From the NCBI GenBank assembly GCA_021780105.1, contig JAJXZJ010000053.1:1-64000 (forward strand): a stretch of 64,000 nucleotides of DNA, read 5' to 3'. The notes beneath the pieces were generated by a model. The model was not told where the DNA came from and made no database searches. It was given only the letters and a program-made list of their open reading frames with translations. Shown here in pieces: positions 36,518 to 45,282 of this stretch (its first letter is position 1; each line of letters starts with the position of its first letter). The translations under genes and the position numbers were made by a program. The DNA is from a bacterium (GTDB lineage: Bacteria > Verrucomicrobiota > Verrucomicrobiia > Limisphaerales > J093).

Positions 36518-37042
36518 TCAGGCAAAGGGAATGGGAGCAGTCTCGATCTCGACCTGGCCGGCGCGGACGCGCACGTTGTAACGGGGCAACGGCCTGGGTG
36601 GCGGACCTCCGGCCACGTCGCCGTTGGCGTAATACACGCCGCCGTGGCACGGACACATGAAGAGGTTCGCGTCCTCCTTCCATTGCACGGGACAGCCAAG
36701 GTGGGTGCAGGTGATGGCAAAGGCCACGAACTCCTCGTCCTTCAGCCGCCGCAACCACGCCGCCGTGCGACCGGTCGGACCGTCCCACGACACCGAGCGG
36801 GCGTTGGGAAAAGTGACGGCCACGGTCACGCCGACCTTGAAGTCCTGCACGGCGCCGACCCGCCGCCAGGTGCGTTCCTCCTTGCGGAGCAGGGGCGCGA
36901 TCACAAATCCCACCACCGGCACGCCGGCCACCGCCGAGGCCACCGCGCTCAGGCTGACACAGACGCCCGTCAAAAAACGCCGGCGGGCGGGCGAATCCGG
37001 TTCGCCGGCCGGCAGGGTTGTTGGCTTAGTCTCCTTCTTCAT
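36518..37042 (-). CDS. Rieske [2Fe-2S] protein of the bc-type complex
   Basis: 174 residues from the ATG at 37042, which overlaps the preceding small gene. A twin-arginine signal (ARRRFLTG) is followed by a hydrophobic anchor. Cluster-binding motifs CTHLGC and CPCHGG are intact. It shuttles electrons from quinol at cytochrome b to the c-haem. Nine bases separate it from the cytochrome b/c gene. Confidence 0.92.
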   Translation of the reverse strand: MKKETKPTTLPAGEPDSPARRRFLTGVCVSLSAVASAVAGVPVVGFVIAPLLRKEERTWRRVGAVQDFKVGVTVAVTFPNARSVSWDGPTGRTAAWLRRLKDEEFVAFAITCTHLGCPVQWKEDANLFMCPCHGGVYYANGDVAGGPPPRPLPRYNVRVRAGQVEIETAPIPFA

Positions 37043-37271
37043 GGCGCATCCTTGCAATCCAGCCACCCGTGCCCGCGGCAAACAAGGCCAGCCCCGCGGC
37101 GGAAATAATCCAAGACGTGATCACGCCCCAGGCCAGCAAGGTGGCGCCCAGGGCCTGCACCATGGGCCAGGCCGTCGGCGCCGGCAGCTTTTCGGGAAGC
37201 GGCAGGTGCCATTCAGTCCCGCCGGCGGTCGGTGCCGTCTCCGCATGTTTGTTATCAGGTTTCTCGTTCAT
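37026..37271 (-). CDS. small single-pass membrane subunit of the oxidase operon
   Basis: 81 residues from the ATG at 37271, whose ATGA overlaps the ctaG stop; the open frame upstream of this is a shadow of ctaG. Soluble Pro-rich N-terminus (LPLPEKLPAPTAWP), two hydrophobic stretches that may form one or two helices (LGATLLAWGVITSWIISAAGL), then a charged end. It overlaps the Rieske gene by 17 bases. Comparable small proteins occur as subunit IV-like parts of aa3/caa3 oxidases; I infer the same here. Confidence 0.7.
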   Translation of the reverse strand: MNEKPDNKHAETAPTAGGTEWHLPLPEKLPAPTAWPMVQALGATLLAWGVITSWIISAAGLALFAAGTGGWIARMRHEEGD

Positions 37272-38080
37272 GCCACACTCCGTTGCGTCTCTGAATCCGT
37301 GTCGGGCAGCCGGTACCACCGGACCACCATCAAGAGGATTGCCCAAAGATAAATGATCGTGCCCAGCACCCACATCAAGCCACCGCCGAGCTGCTGGTCG
37401 TTCAGCGGATCCAGCCCCCATTGACCGCGCAACAACGGCAGTAAATTGTGCTCATCCTCGGGTTTCAGGTAGGGCGCGTAATACGGTTCGGTGGATAGGC
37501 TGAAGAAAATGCCCAGCACGCCGTTCACCAGCCCCGCCAGGGTCAGGTAGAGCACAGACATCAGCGGCTTCATCTGGAGTTCCGGCACACGGTTGAACGC
37601 CGGCCACCACAGGATGGTGCCGGTCACCAGAAACGTCATGTGTTCAAAGATGTGGATTTGCTCGTTCTCCAGTGTGGCGTTGTAGAGCGCCGGCGCATGC
37701 CACAGACAAAGCGTCCCGTTGCCGAGAAACCAGGCCGCCATGGGATGACCGAGCAGGCGTTCGGCCACCGCCACCGGCCGCCAGCGTAGTGCTTTTCGAA
37801 TCAGATCGGCCGGTAATCCCAGGACGAAAAAGAGTGGTGCGACCATGGCCAGCAGGATGTGCTGCATCATGTGCGCGCTGAAAAGATAGTCGTCGCTCAG
37901 CAGGTCCAGGGGCGACACCAGCGCCAGGAACACCGTGACGACGCCCGCCGCAAACCAGGCAGTCGCGGCTTCCAGGCGAAGCCGCGTTGCCGCCAGATGG
38001 GCCAGCAACACCAGCAGACACCCGATGATGACGGACGGGTACCACTCCCAGGTTGTCGTCAGCAACTGCCAGCCGGTCAT
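37268..38080 (-). CDS. ctaG: cytochrome c oxidase assembly protein CtaG (caa3 type)
   Basis: 270 residues with seven membrane helices. The characteristic His-rich stretches SAHMMQHILLAMVAPLF, LWHAPALYNATLEN and HIFEHMTFLVTGTILWW match the caa3_CtaG family, needed for copper insertion into subunit I in Bacillus. It lies directly after coxC and before the small subunit gene, both with ATGA overlaps. Confidence 0.9.
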   Translation of the reverse strand: MTGWQLLTTTWEWYPSVIIGCLLVLLAHLAATRLRLEAATAWFAAGVVTVFLALVSPLDLLSDDYLFSAHMMQHILLAMVAPLFFVLGLPADLIRKALRWRPVAVAERLLGHPMAAWFLGNGTLCLWHAPALYNATLENEQIHIFEHMTFLVTGTILWWPAFNRVPELQMKPLMSVLYLTLAGLVNGVLGIFFSLSTEPYYAPYLKPEDEHNLLPLLRGQWGLDPLNDQQLGGGLMWVLGTIIYLWAILLMVVRWYRLPDTDSETQRSVA

Positions 38081-38628
38081 ACAAAAGCCCAGAGATAGAC
38101 CACGCTGAACACGGCGATCCAGACCACGTCCACGAAATGCCAGTAGATCGAGATCACTTCCACCGCCGGGGAATCGGGATGCAGTCCGCGCGGGTTCATC
38201 GCCAACCCGAGCAGGATGAGCAGCATCACCAGGCCGATCGCCACGTGGAACCCGTGGAAACCCGTGAGCGTGAAGAAGGTCGTGCCGAAGAGGTTCCGGC
38301 TGATGGTCACATGCTCGCGAATCAGGCCCAGATATTCCGTGCCCTGGCCGATGAGAAAGATCGCTCCCAAAACGATGGTGGCAAAAAGCCAGACGCCCAC
38401 GCCTCGCGATTTCTTTGCCTTCGCGCTGTGGACAGCGAAGTGCATCGTCACGCTGCTGGAAAGGAGGGCGACCGTGAAAATGCTGGTCTTCACGAGGTCG
38501 AGGGAGTTGGCCGCCGTCGGTCCCTCGCCGCCCCGCCGATGATAGAAGATGTAAGCGGCAATGAGCAGGGCAAAGAACACCGCCTCCGAGGCGACGAATG
38601 TGAGCATGCCCATTTTATTGCGTTCCAT
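38077..38628 (-). CDS. coxC: cytochrome c oxidase subunit III
   Basis: 183 residues from the ATG at 38628, which shares its A with the coxA stop (TAATG). Five helices, short form of the family; EAVFFALLIAAYIFYH and FFTLTGFHGFHVAIGLVML are typical subunit III stretches, with VVWIAVFSVVYLW at the end. The open frame upstream is a shadow of coxA. Structural subunit of the haem-copper oxidase. Confidence 0.92.
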   Translation of the reverse strand: MERNKMGMLTFVASEAVFFALLIAAYIFYHRRGGEGPTAANSLDLVKTSIFTVALLSSSVTMHFAVHSAKAKKSRGVGVWLFATIVLGAIFLIGQGTEYLGLIREHVTISRNLFGTTFFTLTGFHGFHVAIGLVMLLILLGLAMNPRGLHPDSPAVEVISIYWHFVDVVWIAVFSVVYLWAFV

Positions 38629-40292
38629 TAGCGACCCTCCTTGGTAGCCGCCGGCGCCACCGCCGCGTGTTTCAAGTCCCACAACGGGCGCCGTCCGTGA
38701 ATGGTCCGCACCCGCTCGAAATTCTCCGGCGGCGGTGGCGAACTGGTTGCCCATTCGAGCGTCCACGCGTCCCATGGGTCGTCGCCCGCCACCTTTCCAC
38801 GCAGCAGACTCCAGATCATGTTGGCGACGAAGACCAGCAGCCCGAGCACGAGCACAAAGGCAAAGTAGGTGGAGATGGCATGCAGCAGGCCGAAGTAAGG
38901 CACATCCGGATACGTGTAAACGCGCCGCGGCATGCCGAGCACGCCAAGGATGTGGAGCACCGCAAACGTGCCGTTGAAACCGATCACCAACAGCCAGAAG
39001 TTCCATCGGCCCACGCGTTCCGACATCATCCGGCCGGTGACCTTCGGGAACCAGTAATACGTGCCGGCAATCATGGCGAAGACCGTGCCGCCAAGCAGAA
39101 CATAATGAATGTGGGCGACGACGAAGTAACTGTCCGTGAGCTGCCAGTCGAGCGGGATGGCGGCAAACGTGATCCCACTCAGGCCGCCGATGGTGAACTG
39201 GATCAGAAACGCGGTGGCAAAGAGCATGGGCGTCGAAAACCGGATGGTCCCCCCCCACATGGTGGCGATCCAGTTGAAGATTTTGATGCCAGTGGGCACG
39301 GCAATCAACATGCTGCTGGCGGCAAAGAGATAGAGGATGGCAAATCCCAGCCCGGTGGCGAACATGTGGTGCAGCCACACGCCAAAGCTAAGAAAGGCAA
39401 TGGCCACGGTCGAGGTTGCCATCAGCCCGTAGCCATACATGACCTTGCGCGAAAACACGGGGATGACCTCGGAAATCACCCCGAAGGCAGGCAGCACGAG
39501 GATGTAAACCTCCGGGTGGCCAAACATCCAAAAATAGTTCTGCCACATCAGCGCGGAACCGCCCGTGGCCGGCGTGAAAAAATGCGTGTTCAACAGCCGG
39601 TCCGCGAGGATCATCACCAGCGCCGCGTTGAGCGGCGGCATCGCCAGCACGACCAGAATGCCGTTGATGAACACCATCCAGACAAACAAGGGCAGCCGGC
39701 GGAGCGTCATTCCCGGCGCCCGCAACGTGAGCACGGTGACAATGAGGTTGATGCCCGTGGCGACCGAGCCGGCGCCCATGACCAGCAGGCTGAGCGCCCA
39801 GTAATCAATGCCGTGGTCAAACGAGTAGCTCTTCTCCGTCAACGGCGCGTAACCGAACCACCCCGCCGCCGGCGCGCCACCCGCCATGAAACTGAAGTAG
39901 AGCATCAGCGCGCCGAAGAAATAGAGCCAGAAGCCGAGCGCGTTCAGCCGCGGGAACGCCATGTCCCGCGCGCCGATCATCAGCGGCACCAGATAGACCG
40001 AGAACCCAAAGAGAAGCGGCATCGCCATGAGGAACACCATGGTCGTGCCATGCATCGTGAATAGCTGGTCATAGGTCTCCGGCGAGATGAGATGGTTGTT
40101 CGGCCGGATGAGTTGCAGGCGCATGATCAAGGCCTCCACCACCCCGACAAAGAGGAAGAAATAGGCGGAGACGACATACATGATGCCGATCTGCTTGTGG
40201 TCAATGGATGCCACCCAGCTCAGCAGCCCGCGGTATTCCTTGATGTCCGCGAGCGACGTGATGGTGGCGTGGGATTGGGACGCCTCGCTCAT
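38628..40292 (-). CDS. coxA: cytochrome c oxidase subunit I
   Basis: 554 residues from the ATG at 40292, which overlaps the coxB stop as ATGA. Twelve core helices. Low-spin haem His in TMHGTTMVFLM, CuB/Tyr motif FGHPEVYILVLP, CuB pair in WLHHMFATG, and haem a3/a His in VVAHIHYVLLGG. Reduces O2 to water while pumping protons. A run of eight G on the coding strand near 39250 (in MWGGT) is in phase. Confidence 0.95.
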   Translation of the reverse strand: MSEASQSHATITSLADIKEYRGLLSWVASIDHKQIGIMYVVSAYFFLFVGVVEALIMRLQLIRPNNHLISPETYDQLFTMHGTTMVFLMAMPLLFGFSVYLVPLMIGARDMAFPRLNALGFWLYFFGALMLYFSFMAGGAPAAGWFGYAPLTEKSYSFDHGIDYWALSLLVMGAGSVATGINLIVTVLTLRAPGMTLRRLPLFVWMVFINGILVVLAMPPLNAALVMILADRLLNTHFFTPATGGSALMWQNYFWMFGHPEVYILVLPAFGVISEVIPVFSRKVMYGYGLMATSTVAIAFLSFGVWLHHMFATGLGFAILYLFAASSMLIAVPTGIKIFNWIATMWGGTIRFSTPMLFATAFLIQFTIGGLSGITFAAIPLDWQLTDSYFVVAHIHYVLLGGTVFAMIAGTYYWFPKVTGRMMSERVGRWNFWLLVIGFNGTFAVLHILGVLGMPRRVYTYPDVPYFGLLHAISTYFAFVLVLGLLVFVANMIWSLLRGKVAGDDPWDAWTLEWATSSPPPPENFERVRTIHGRRPLWDLKHAAVAPAATKEGR

Positions 40293-41266
40293 TTCAAACT
40301 CTCCAGGTAAACGGCAATGTCCTCCGCCTCCGCCCCGCTCAACCGCAGGTTCGGCATGTTGCAGCCCGGTTTGAGGGACTGCGGGTCGGCGATCCACTGC
40401 GCTAGATTTGTCAGGTTGTTGGCGATCAGATTGGAGCCGATCGTGTCGCGGTCCGCCAGGTGGGTCAGGTCCGGCCCAACCAGCGCCCGGGCCTTTGTCC
40501 CGGCAATGTTGTGACAGTTCATGCAGGTCTTCTCTTCAAACAGCCCGGCCCCGCGCACGGCGGCGGCTGCAACCGGCGGCGCCGGCGCGTGGAGTTGTGC
40601 CTTCTCCCATTGCGCAAACTCCTCCGGCGGCTGCACGATCACGCGGATGCCCATCATCGCATGTTCCGCCCCGCAATATTCCGCGCAGGTGCCCAGGTAG
40701 GTGCCGGTTTTTTGGGGAGTGATCCAGAGGACATTGGGATGACCGGGGATGGCATCCATCTTCGCGCCGAGATCCGGCACCCAGAAATCGTGGATCACGT
40801 CGGCCGACTGGATGCCGAGCAGCCAGTTGGTGCCCGCCGGCATGTGGAGTTCATTGGCGGTGACGACGCCGGACGAGGGGTAGCGGTACTCCCACCACCA
40901 CTGGTGCGCCACGACGATGACGTCCGGTTTCCGCGTGCCCACGGGCGGGTTCACGATGAACATGGCGCGGGCCGTCAGGACCAGGAGGAAGAGCAGAATC
41001 AGGGCCGGAACCACGGTCCAGAGCGTCTCCAATTTCGGATTCCCCGGATCCTGGTAAGGCTCGCCATCGCCGGGGCGCGCGCGGAAGCGAATGACCGCGG
41101 CGATGACCAGCGCGGTAACCGTGAGGAAAATCACGGCGGCGATGGCCAGGTCAATGTAGAACAGATTCGCGATGGATTGGGCCTGGGGGGTTTGAGCGTT
41201 GAATACCGACGTGTGATGATGCATTTGCCCGCCCATGGCACTCATCACGGCATTCGTCATCGTCAT
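40289..41266 (-). CDS. coxB: cytochrome c oxidase subunit II with C-terminal cytochrome c (caa3 type)
   Basis: 325 residues. Two N-terminal helices, the aromatic motif HQWWWEYRYP, a CuA site (first His in VIHDFWVPDLG, then CAEYCGAEHAMM), followed by a c-type haem domain (CMNCH, Met in GCNMPNL) at about 240-325. It accepts electrons directly, possibly from the cytochrome b/c fusion encoded in the same operon. Its stop overlaps the coxA start. Confidence 0.95.
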   Translation of the reverse strand: MTMTNAVMSAMGGQMHHHTSVFNAQTPQAQSIANLFYIDLAIAAVIFLTVTALVIAAVIRFRARPGDGEPYQDPGNPKLETLWTVVPALILLFLLVLTARAMFIVNPPVGTRKPDVIVVAHQWWWEYRYPSSGVVTANELHMPAGTNWLLGIQSADVIHDFWVPDLGAKMDAIPGHPNVLWITPQKTGTYLGTCAEYCGAEHAMMGIRVIVQPPEEFAQWEKAQLHAPAPPVAAAAVRGAGLFEEKTCMNCHNIAGTKARALVGPDLTHLADRDTIGSNLIANNLTNLAQWIADPQSLKPGCNMPNLRLSGAEAEDIAVYLESLK

Positions 41267-41288
41267 GGTAACTTCAGTTCCTTACCTC

Positions 41289-42212
41289 TCAAAGATACAA
41301 ATCCAGGATGATCATTCCCAGCAGCACGGGCAGATACCAGATGGACGCGAACATCACCACCTGCGCCGCCCGCAGCGAACGGGAGCGATACAAACCAATG
41401 CCGGCGGCCAGCATTCCCGTTCCCAGGATGACCGCGCCGCAGACATAAGCCGGCCCGGCCAGCCCCAAGCCCGCCAGCAGCAGCGACACCGGCAGCAGCG
41501 CCGACGCGGCAAACAGGAGCTGGTGAAACGTCCGGTCCCCGTTCGCCTCGACCGCCGGCAACATGCGAAAGCCCGCCCGCCGGTAATCGTCACGAAACAG
41601 CCACGCGATCGCATAGAAATGCACGTGCTGCCACAGGAACACCATCGCGAACAGAAACCAGGCGCCGGCGGTCAGGTGATTCGTCGCCGCCGCCCATCCC
41701 ATCATCGGCGGGATCGCTCCCGGAATGGCGCCCACCGGCGTGTTGAGCCAGGTGCGGCGCTTCAGCGGTGTATAGACAAAATTGTAAAGCACGACGGTCA
41801 GCAGGCCGAGCGATGCCGTTAGTAAGTTCACCCGCAGCGCGAGCACTGCGACACCGGCCAGCACGAGGCCAGCGCTGAAGACCAGCGCGGGCTGCGCGGG
41901 GATCAGTCCGGCGGGCAACGGCCGGCTGCGGGTCCGCTCCATGCGGCCGTCCCATTCGCGCTCCTGGTATTGGTTCAGGGCGCACGCGCCGCCCGCCAGC
42001 AGCGCCGTGCCCAGCAGTGTCTCCGCCATCAACGCCGGCGCCGCGTGCCCGCCGCTGGCCAGGATCAAGCCGATGCTGCAGGAGACGAGCACCATGAAAA
42101 CGATGCGGATTTTCAGCAGGCGGGCAAAGGCGAGAACGACCCCGCCGGCCGTGGGTTTCGCCGGTGGTTCGGAACGACTTTCCGCCCAGTCCGTCGAACG
42201 TCCTGCCGACAT
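41289..42212 (-). CDS. ctaB: protohaem IX farnesyltransferase (haem O synthase)
   Basis: 307 residues from the ATG at 42212, giving normal family length; ATG at 42262 would add 17 residues. UbiA-type prenyltransferase motif NQYQEREWDGRMERTRSRPL (family NxxxDxxxDxxMxRT) is at about 83-102, with a second Asp-rich loop near FRDDYRRAG. Makes haem O for the oxidase encoded downstream. First gene of the operon. Confidence 0.9.
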   Translation of the reverse strand: MSAGRSTDWAESRSEPPAKPTAGGVVLAFARLLKIRIVFMVLVSCSIGLILASGGHAAPALMAETLLGTALLAGGACALNQYQEREWDGRMERTRSRPLPAGLIPAQPALVFSAGLVLAGVAVLALRVNLLTASLGLLTVVLYNFVYTPLKRRTWLNTPVGAIPGAIPPMMGWAAATNHLTAGAWFLFAMVFLWQHVHFYAIAWLFRDDYRRAGFRMLPAVEANGDRTFHQLLFAASALLPVSLLLAGLGLAGPAYVCGAVILGTGMLAAGIGLYRSRSLRAAQVVMFASIWYLPVLLGMIILDLYL

Positions 42213-42350
42213 TCCACGCCCCGCCCGACGGTCATACCATGTGTGTGCGCCAACCAAAGCCATTATGCCTCTTGTAAGCCTCGCATGTTCAATCACTGCG
42301 AGATGATATTTTCTGAACCGGTCACCGCTGTTGCGCCGGCAACGCGGAAG

Positions 42351-42379
42351 CCTATAACGCAAGAATAAGGAAAGTGCAA
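42351..42379 (-). promoter_or_regulatory. sigma-70-like promoter of the ctaB-cox-bc operon
   Basis: On the minus strand, TTGCAC (42379-42374), 17 bases, TATAGG (42356-42351). Predicted start about 42344, some 130 bases before the ctaB ATG at 42212. The rest of the 42213-42475 gap shows no gene. Confidence 0.6.
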
Positions 42380-42475
42380 GGACCTTTTCATTTGAACTTG
42401 TCCGTGTGCGGGCGCGCGCCGTGCCGGCGCGCGGTTCGGCCGGAGCGGACGCGTTCAGGCGGGCGCGCGGGCGGA

Positions 42476-43504
42476 CTAGCCGATGTAGTCGCGCATCATC
42501 CGCAAGTAGTAACGACAGGTTTCCTTCATGTCGCGGTCACCCGGATGCTTGTCCTGCTCCAGTGACGCGAAGCCGTTGAAGCCGGTGCGTTTCAACGCCT
42601 GGACTATCGCTTGAAAATCCATCACGCCCTCGCCCACGGGCGGAAACCGCCGCATCAGGCCGTCTATGTCCCGCATGTGGAGATTCATCAAATGGCGGTT
42701 GACCTTGTAAACGGCCACGGGCGGGTATTCGCGCTGCAACAGCGTCCAGCCCGCGTCGAGGTTGTAACCCAGGTCGGGATCGCGGATCTGGTCCCACAGC
42801 CGCAAAAAGGACGCGGCCTCCGGCACCAGGCAGTGCGTGTGCTGCTCGATGGAGAACCTCAGCCCGTGCGCCTTCGCGCGCGCCAGGCAGGCCCGCGTGG
42901 TTTCGACGTAGGCGTTCCACACGCGCTCCCAGTCGAAGTCCGGCGCGATTTCAATGTGAAACTTCTGCCCCGGCGCGGGATGTTCAATCTCGTAAAAACG
43001 CGGCAGATAGTCATCCGGCCCTCTCAATTCCCGCGCCCACGGCGCCACGATATTGATGATCGGCGCATCGAGCTTCCGCGCGATGTTGCACCCGGCTTCG
43101 AAGTAATCCAAAGCCTGGTTCTGCTCGTCGGGTCGTGTGCTGGAGAGGTCCTCGACCACCGGCTGAAAGATGACGAATTGCGACACCTGCAGGCGGTGCC
43201 GGTCAAGTTTCTGCCTGAGCCGGGCGAGCCGCGCGTCCGTCCAGAAATCCTTGAGATCGCGGCGCGCGGTCACGATCAACTCGACGCCGTCGAACCCCAG
43301 TTCGCCGATGATGTCAATGGCCGGCTCCGGATCGGCGGCCGGCGTCAGATCGTGAAAACACCAGCTCAGGCAGCCGACCTTGGGCCGGCCGGGCGTGCCG
43401 GTTGCTGGCGGCTCGGCGACGGCGGTCACCAACGGCAGCGCGGCGGCCGCCAGCGCGGCGTTCCGCAAAAAATCACGGCGATTCAGACGAGGTTCCGCAT
43501 TCAT
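42476..43504 (-). CDS. secreted sugar phosphate isomerase/epimerase-like TIM barrel protein
   Basis: 342 residues from the ATG at 43504. Twin-arginine signal LNRRDFLRNAALAAAALPL at the start; then an AP_endonuc_2/xylose-isomerase-like barrel (GCLSWCFHDL, LGFDGVELIVTAR, FSIEQHTHCLV with the metal-binding Glu, NLDAGWTLLQ, LHMRDIDGLM). These export-linked isomerase-like proteins are common in Verrucomicrobia and Planctomycetes carbohydrate loci, often of unproven activity. Same strand as the GH29 gene upstream, with 66 bases between. Confidence 0.8.
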   Translation of the reverse strand: MNAEPRLNRRDFLRNAALAAAALPLVTAVAEPPATGTPGRPKVGCLSWCFHDLTPAADPEPAIDIIGELGFDGVELIVTARRDLKDFWTDARLARLRQKLDRHRLQVSQFVIFQPVVEDLSSTRPDEQNQALDYFEAGCNIARKLDAPIINIVAPWARELRGPDDYLPRFYEIEHPAPGQKFHIEIAPDFDWERVWNAYVETTRACLARAKAHGLRFSIEQHTHCLVPEAASFLRLWDQIRDPDLGYNLDAGWTLLQREYPPVAVYKVNRHLMNLHMRDIDGLMRRFPPVGEGVMDFQAIVQALKRTGFNGFASLEQDKHPGDRDMKETCRYYLRMMRDYIG

Positions 43505-43570
43505 AGGTGAGTTTCTTCCGTTCGATGAGAGTGGCAGGTGATGTCTGGCAGATCTGACCAACCCACGGCT

Positions 43571-45232
43571 TTATTTCCGGCTTGGCGCCGGCGGGAACAG
43601 GTCAAATTCCCAGATCGTCGGCGCGAAGCTGGCGTCGAGAATGTTCAGTCGCACGTAACGCGCCTTCACCAAAGGGAAGCTGGCGTGGAAATCCGTGCCC
43701 GCCTTGCCGCCGGCGAACGCCACGTGCCACGGCGCGGTGGGGTCGGTGCGGTATTCGAGCTGGAATCTCGTGATCCGCGGCGTCAGCTCCGCGATGCCGA
43801 GGCGGCCGAGGTTTTCCTCCTTCAGCAAGTCCACTTCCAACCAGCACGCACGCGTCTCGTCGGACGTGGCCCAGCGCGTGTCGCGGTCGCCGTCCACCGC
43901 CTTGTCGCCGCCAAACTCGGTGCTGTTGCCGTGGACATTCGAGGCGACGGCGGGCTTCCCCGTCGTAAGCGACAGGCCACTTGTTTTCGCCCACGCGCCA
44001 ATGGGTATGGCGCGATACAGCGACCACGTGACCATCGGATCGCCCTCGCTGCGGTCCACCACCAGCCGCGCCGCGTCCGCCGTGATGTCGGGAAGACGAA
44101 GCAGATTGCGCTGGCCGATGATGGTGCCGCGGGCCACGGTTCGCCACGCGCCCTGCTGCCGGACCTCGATGTGGTAGGCCCGCATCCGCTCGCCGTGCGC
44201 GATGTCTTCCTGCACGTTGCCTAGGTTGAAGATTCGTTCGCCCCCGAATTCGACGAGCTGGTTGGCCGTGCCGCGCGCGATTTCGTTGGTGAACAGGTTG
44301 CGAACGGCCGCACCAAATTCGCGCAACCGCGCCACGTCCGGCGCGGCGAACTGGCCGCGACGGTCCGGCGGCACGTTGAGCAGCAGGTCCGAATTGCGGC
44401 CGACAGACTCGAAATAGATGTCCATCAACTGCGCGAGACTCTTCACCTTGCCGTCCTCGCTGGTGTGGTAGAACCACCCCGGCCGGATCGAAACGTCGCA
44501 TTCGGCGGGATACCAGACGGCCTTGCCGTCGCGCGTCTGCACGCTCGATTCGCCGACGCGGGCGACGCCCGACTCGTTGCCGACCCAGCGGATGTCCGGC
44601 CCGGAGATGGCGATCAGGGCGTGGGGCTGAAGTTTCCGGATCAGCGCGTAGTAACGCGGCCAGGCGTAAACCTGCTTTTTACCGTTCGGTCCTTCGCCGC
44701 ACGCGCCGTCGAACCACACCTCGTCAATCACGCCGTAGTTCGTCAGCAGTTCGGTAAGCTGGTTGCAGAAGTGATCGTTGTAGGCCTCCGTGCCGTAGGT
44801 TTTCTCGTGCCGGTCCCACGGCGAAAGGTAAAGGCCGACCTTCATGCCCTGCTCGCGGCAGGCGGTGACGAACTCGCCCACCACGTCGCCCGCGCCGTGC
44901 TTCCACGGCGAATGCTTTACGCTGTGTTCGGTGAATTTGGACGGCCACAGGCAGAAGCCGTCGTGGTGCTTCGCCGTCAGGATCATCAGTTTGAACCCGG
45001 CGGCTTTGGCCGCGCTCACCCATTGCCGGCAGTCAAGATCGGTCGGATTGAAAACCGTTTCCGGCTCCGTGCCTTCGCCCCATTCGCGGTCGGTGAACGT
45101 GTTCACGCCGAAATGGCAGAACATCGTCAATTCGAGCTTCTGCCAGGCGAGCTGCTCCGGTGTCGGCAACGGCGCCGCGCACGCGGCGATACACAGTCCC
45201 AACAGCGCGATGATCGTTTTCATGGTGGTCAT
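43571..45232 (-). CDS. alpha-L-fucosidase (GH29) with C-terminal F5/8-type carbohydrate-binding domain
   Basis: 553 residues from the ATG at 45232 (45223 also possible). Signal peptide of about 18 residues. GH29 features: FCHFGVNTFTDREWG, LTAKHHDGFCLWPSKFTEHS, YLSPWDRHEKTYG and the nucleophile region VIDEVWFDGACGEG, in which the Asp of WFDG is catalytic. The last approximately 130 residues (NSTEFGGDKAVDGDRDTRW) form a discoidin/CBM32-like domain. It releases fucose from glycans outside the cytoplasm, such as fucoidan or host glycans. Confidence 0.9.
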   Translation of the reverse strand: MTTMKTIIALLGLCIAACAAPLPTPEQLAWQKLELTMFCHFGVNTFTDREWGEGTEPETVFNPTDLDCRQWVSAAKAAGFKLMILTAKHHDGFCLWPSKFTEHSVKHSPWKHGAGDVVGEFVTACREQGMKVGLYLSPWDRHEKTYGTEAYNDHFCNQLTELLTNYGVIDEVWFDGACGEGPNGKKQVYAWPRYYALIRKLQPHALIAISGPDIRWVGNESGVARVGESSVQTRDGKAVWYPAECDVSIRPGWFYHTSEDGKVKSLAQLMDIYFESVGRNSDLLLNVPPDRRGQFAAPDVARLREFGAAVRNLFTNEIARGTANQLVEFGGERIFNLGNVQEDIAHGERMRAYHIEVRQQGAWRTVARGTIIGQRNLLRLPDITADAARLVVDRSEGDPMVTWSLYRAIPIGAWAKTSGLSLTTGKPAVASNVHGNSTEFGGDKAVDGDRDTRWATSDETRACWLEVDLLKEENLGRLGIAELTPRITRFQLEYRTDPTAPWHVAFAGGKAGTDFHASFPLVKARYVRLNILDASFAPTIWEFDLFPPAPSRK

Positions 45233-45282
45233 CTTATTCTTCAAATTCGATACGGACCTGACGCAACCTTGCGCCGCGGACA

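Noticed and set aside
39240..39262. Possible frameshift at a run of eight C in coxA
   Set aside because: The reading frame (MWGGT) is in phase and matches subunit I on both sides.
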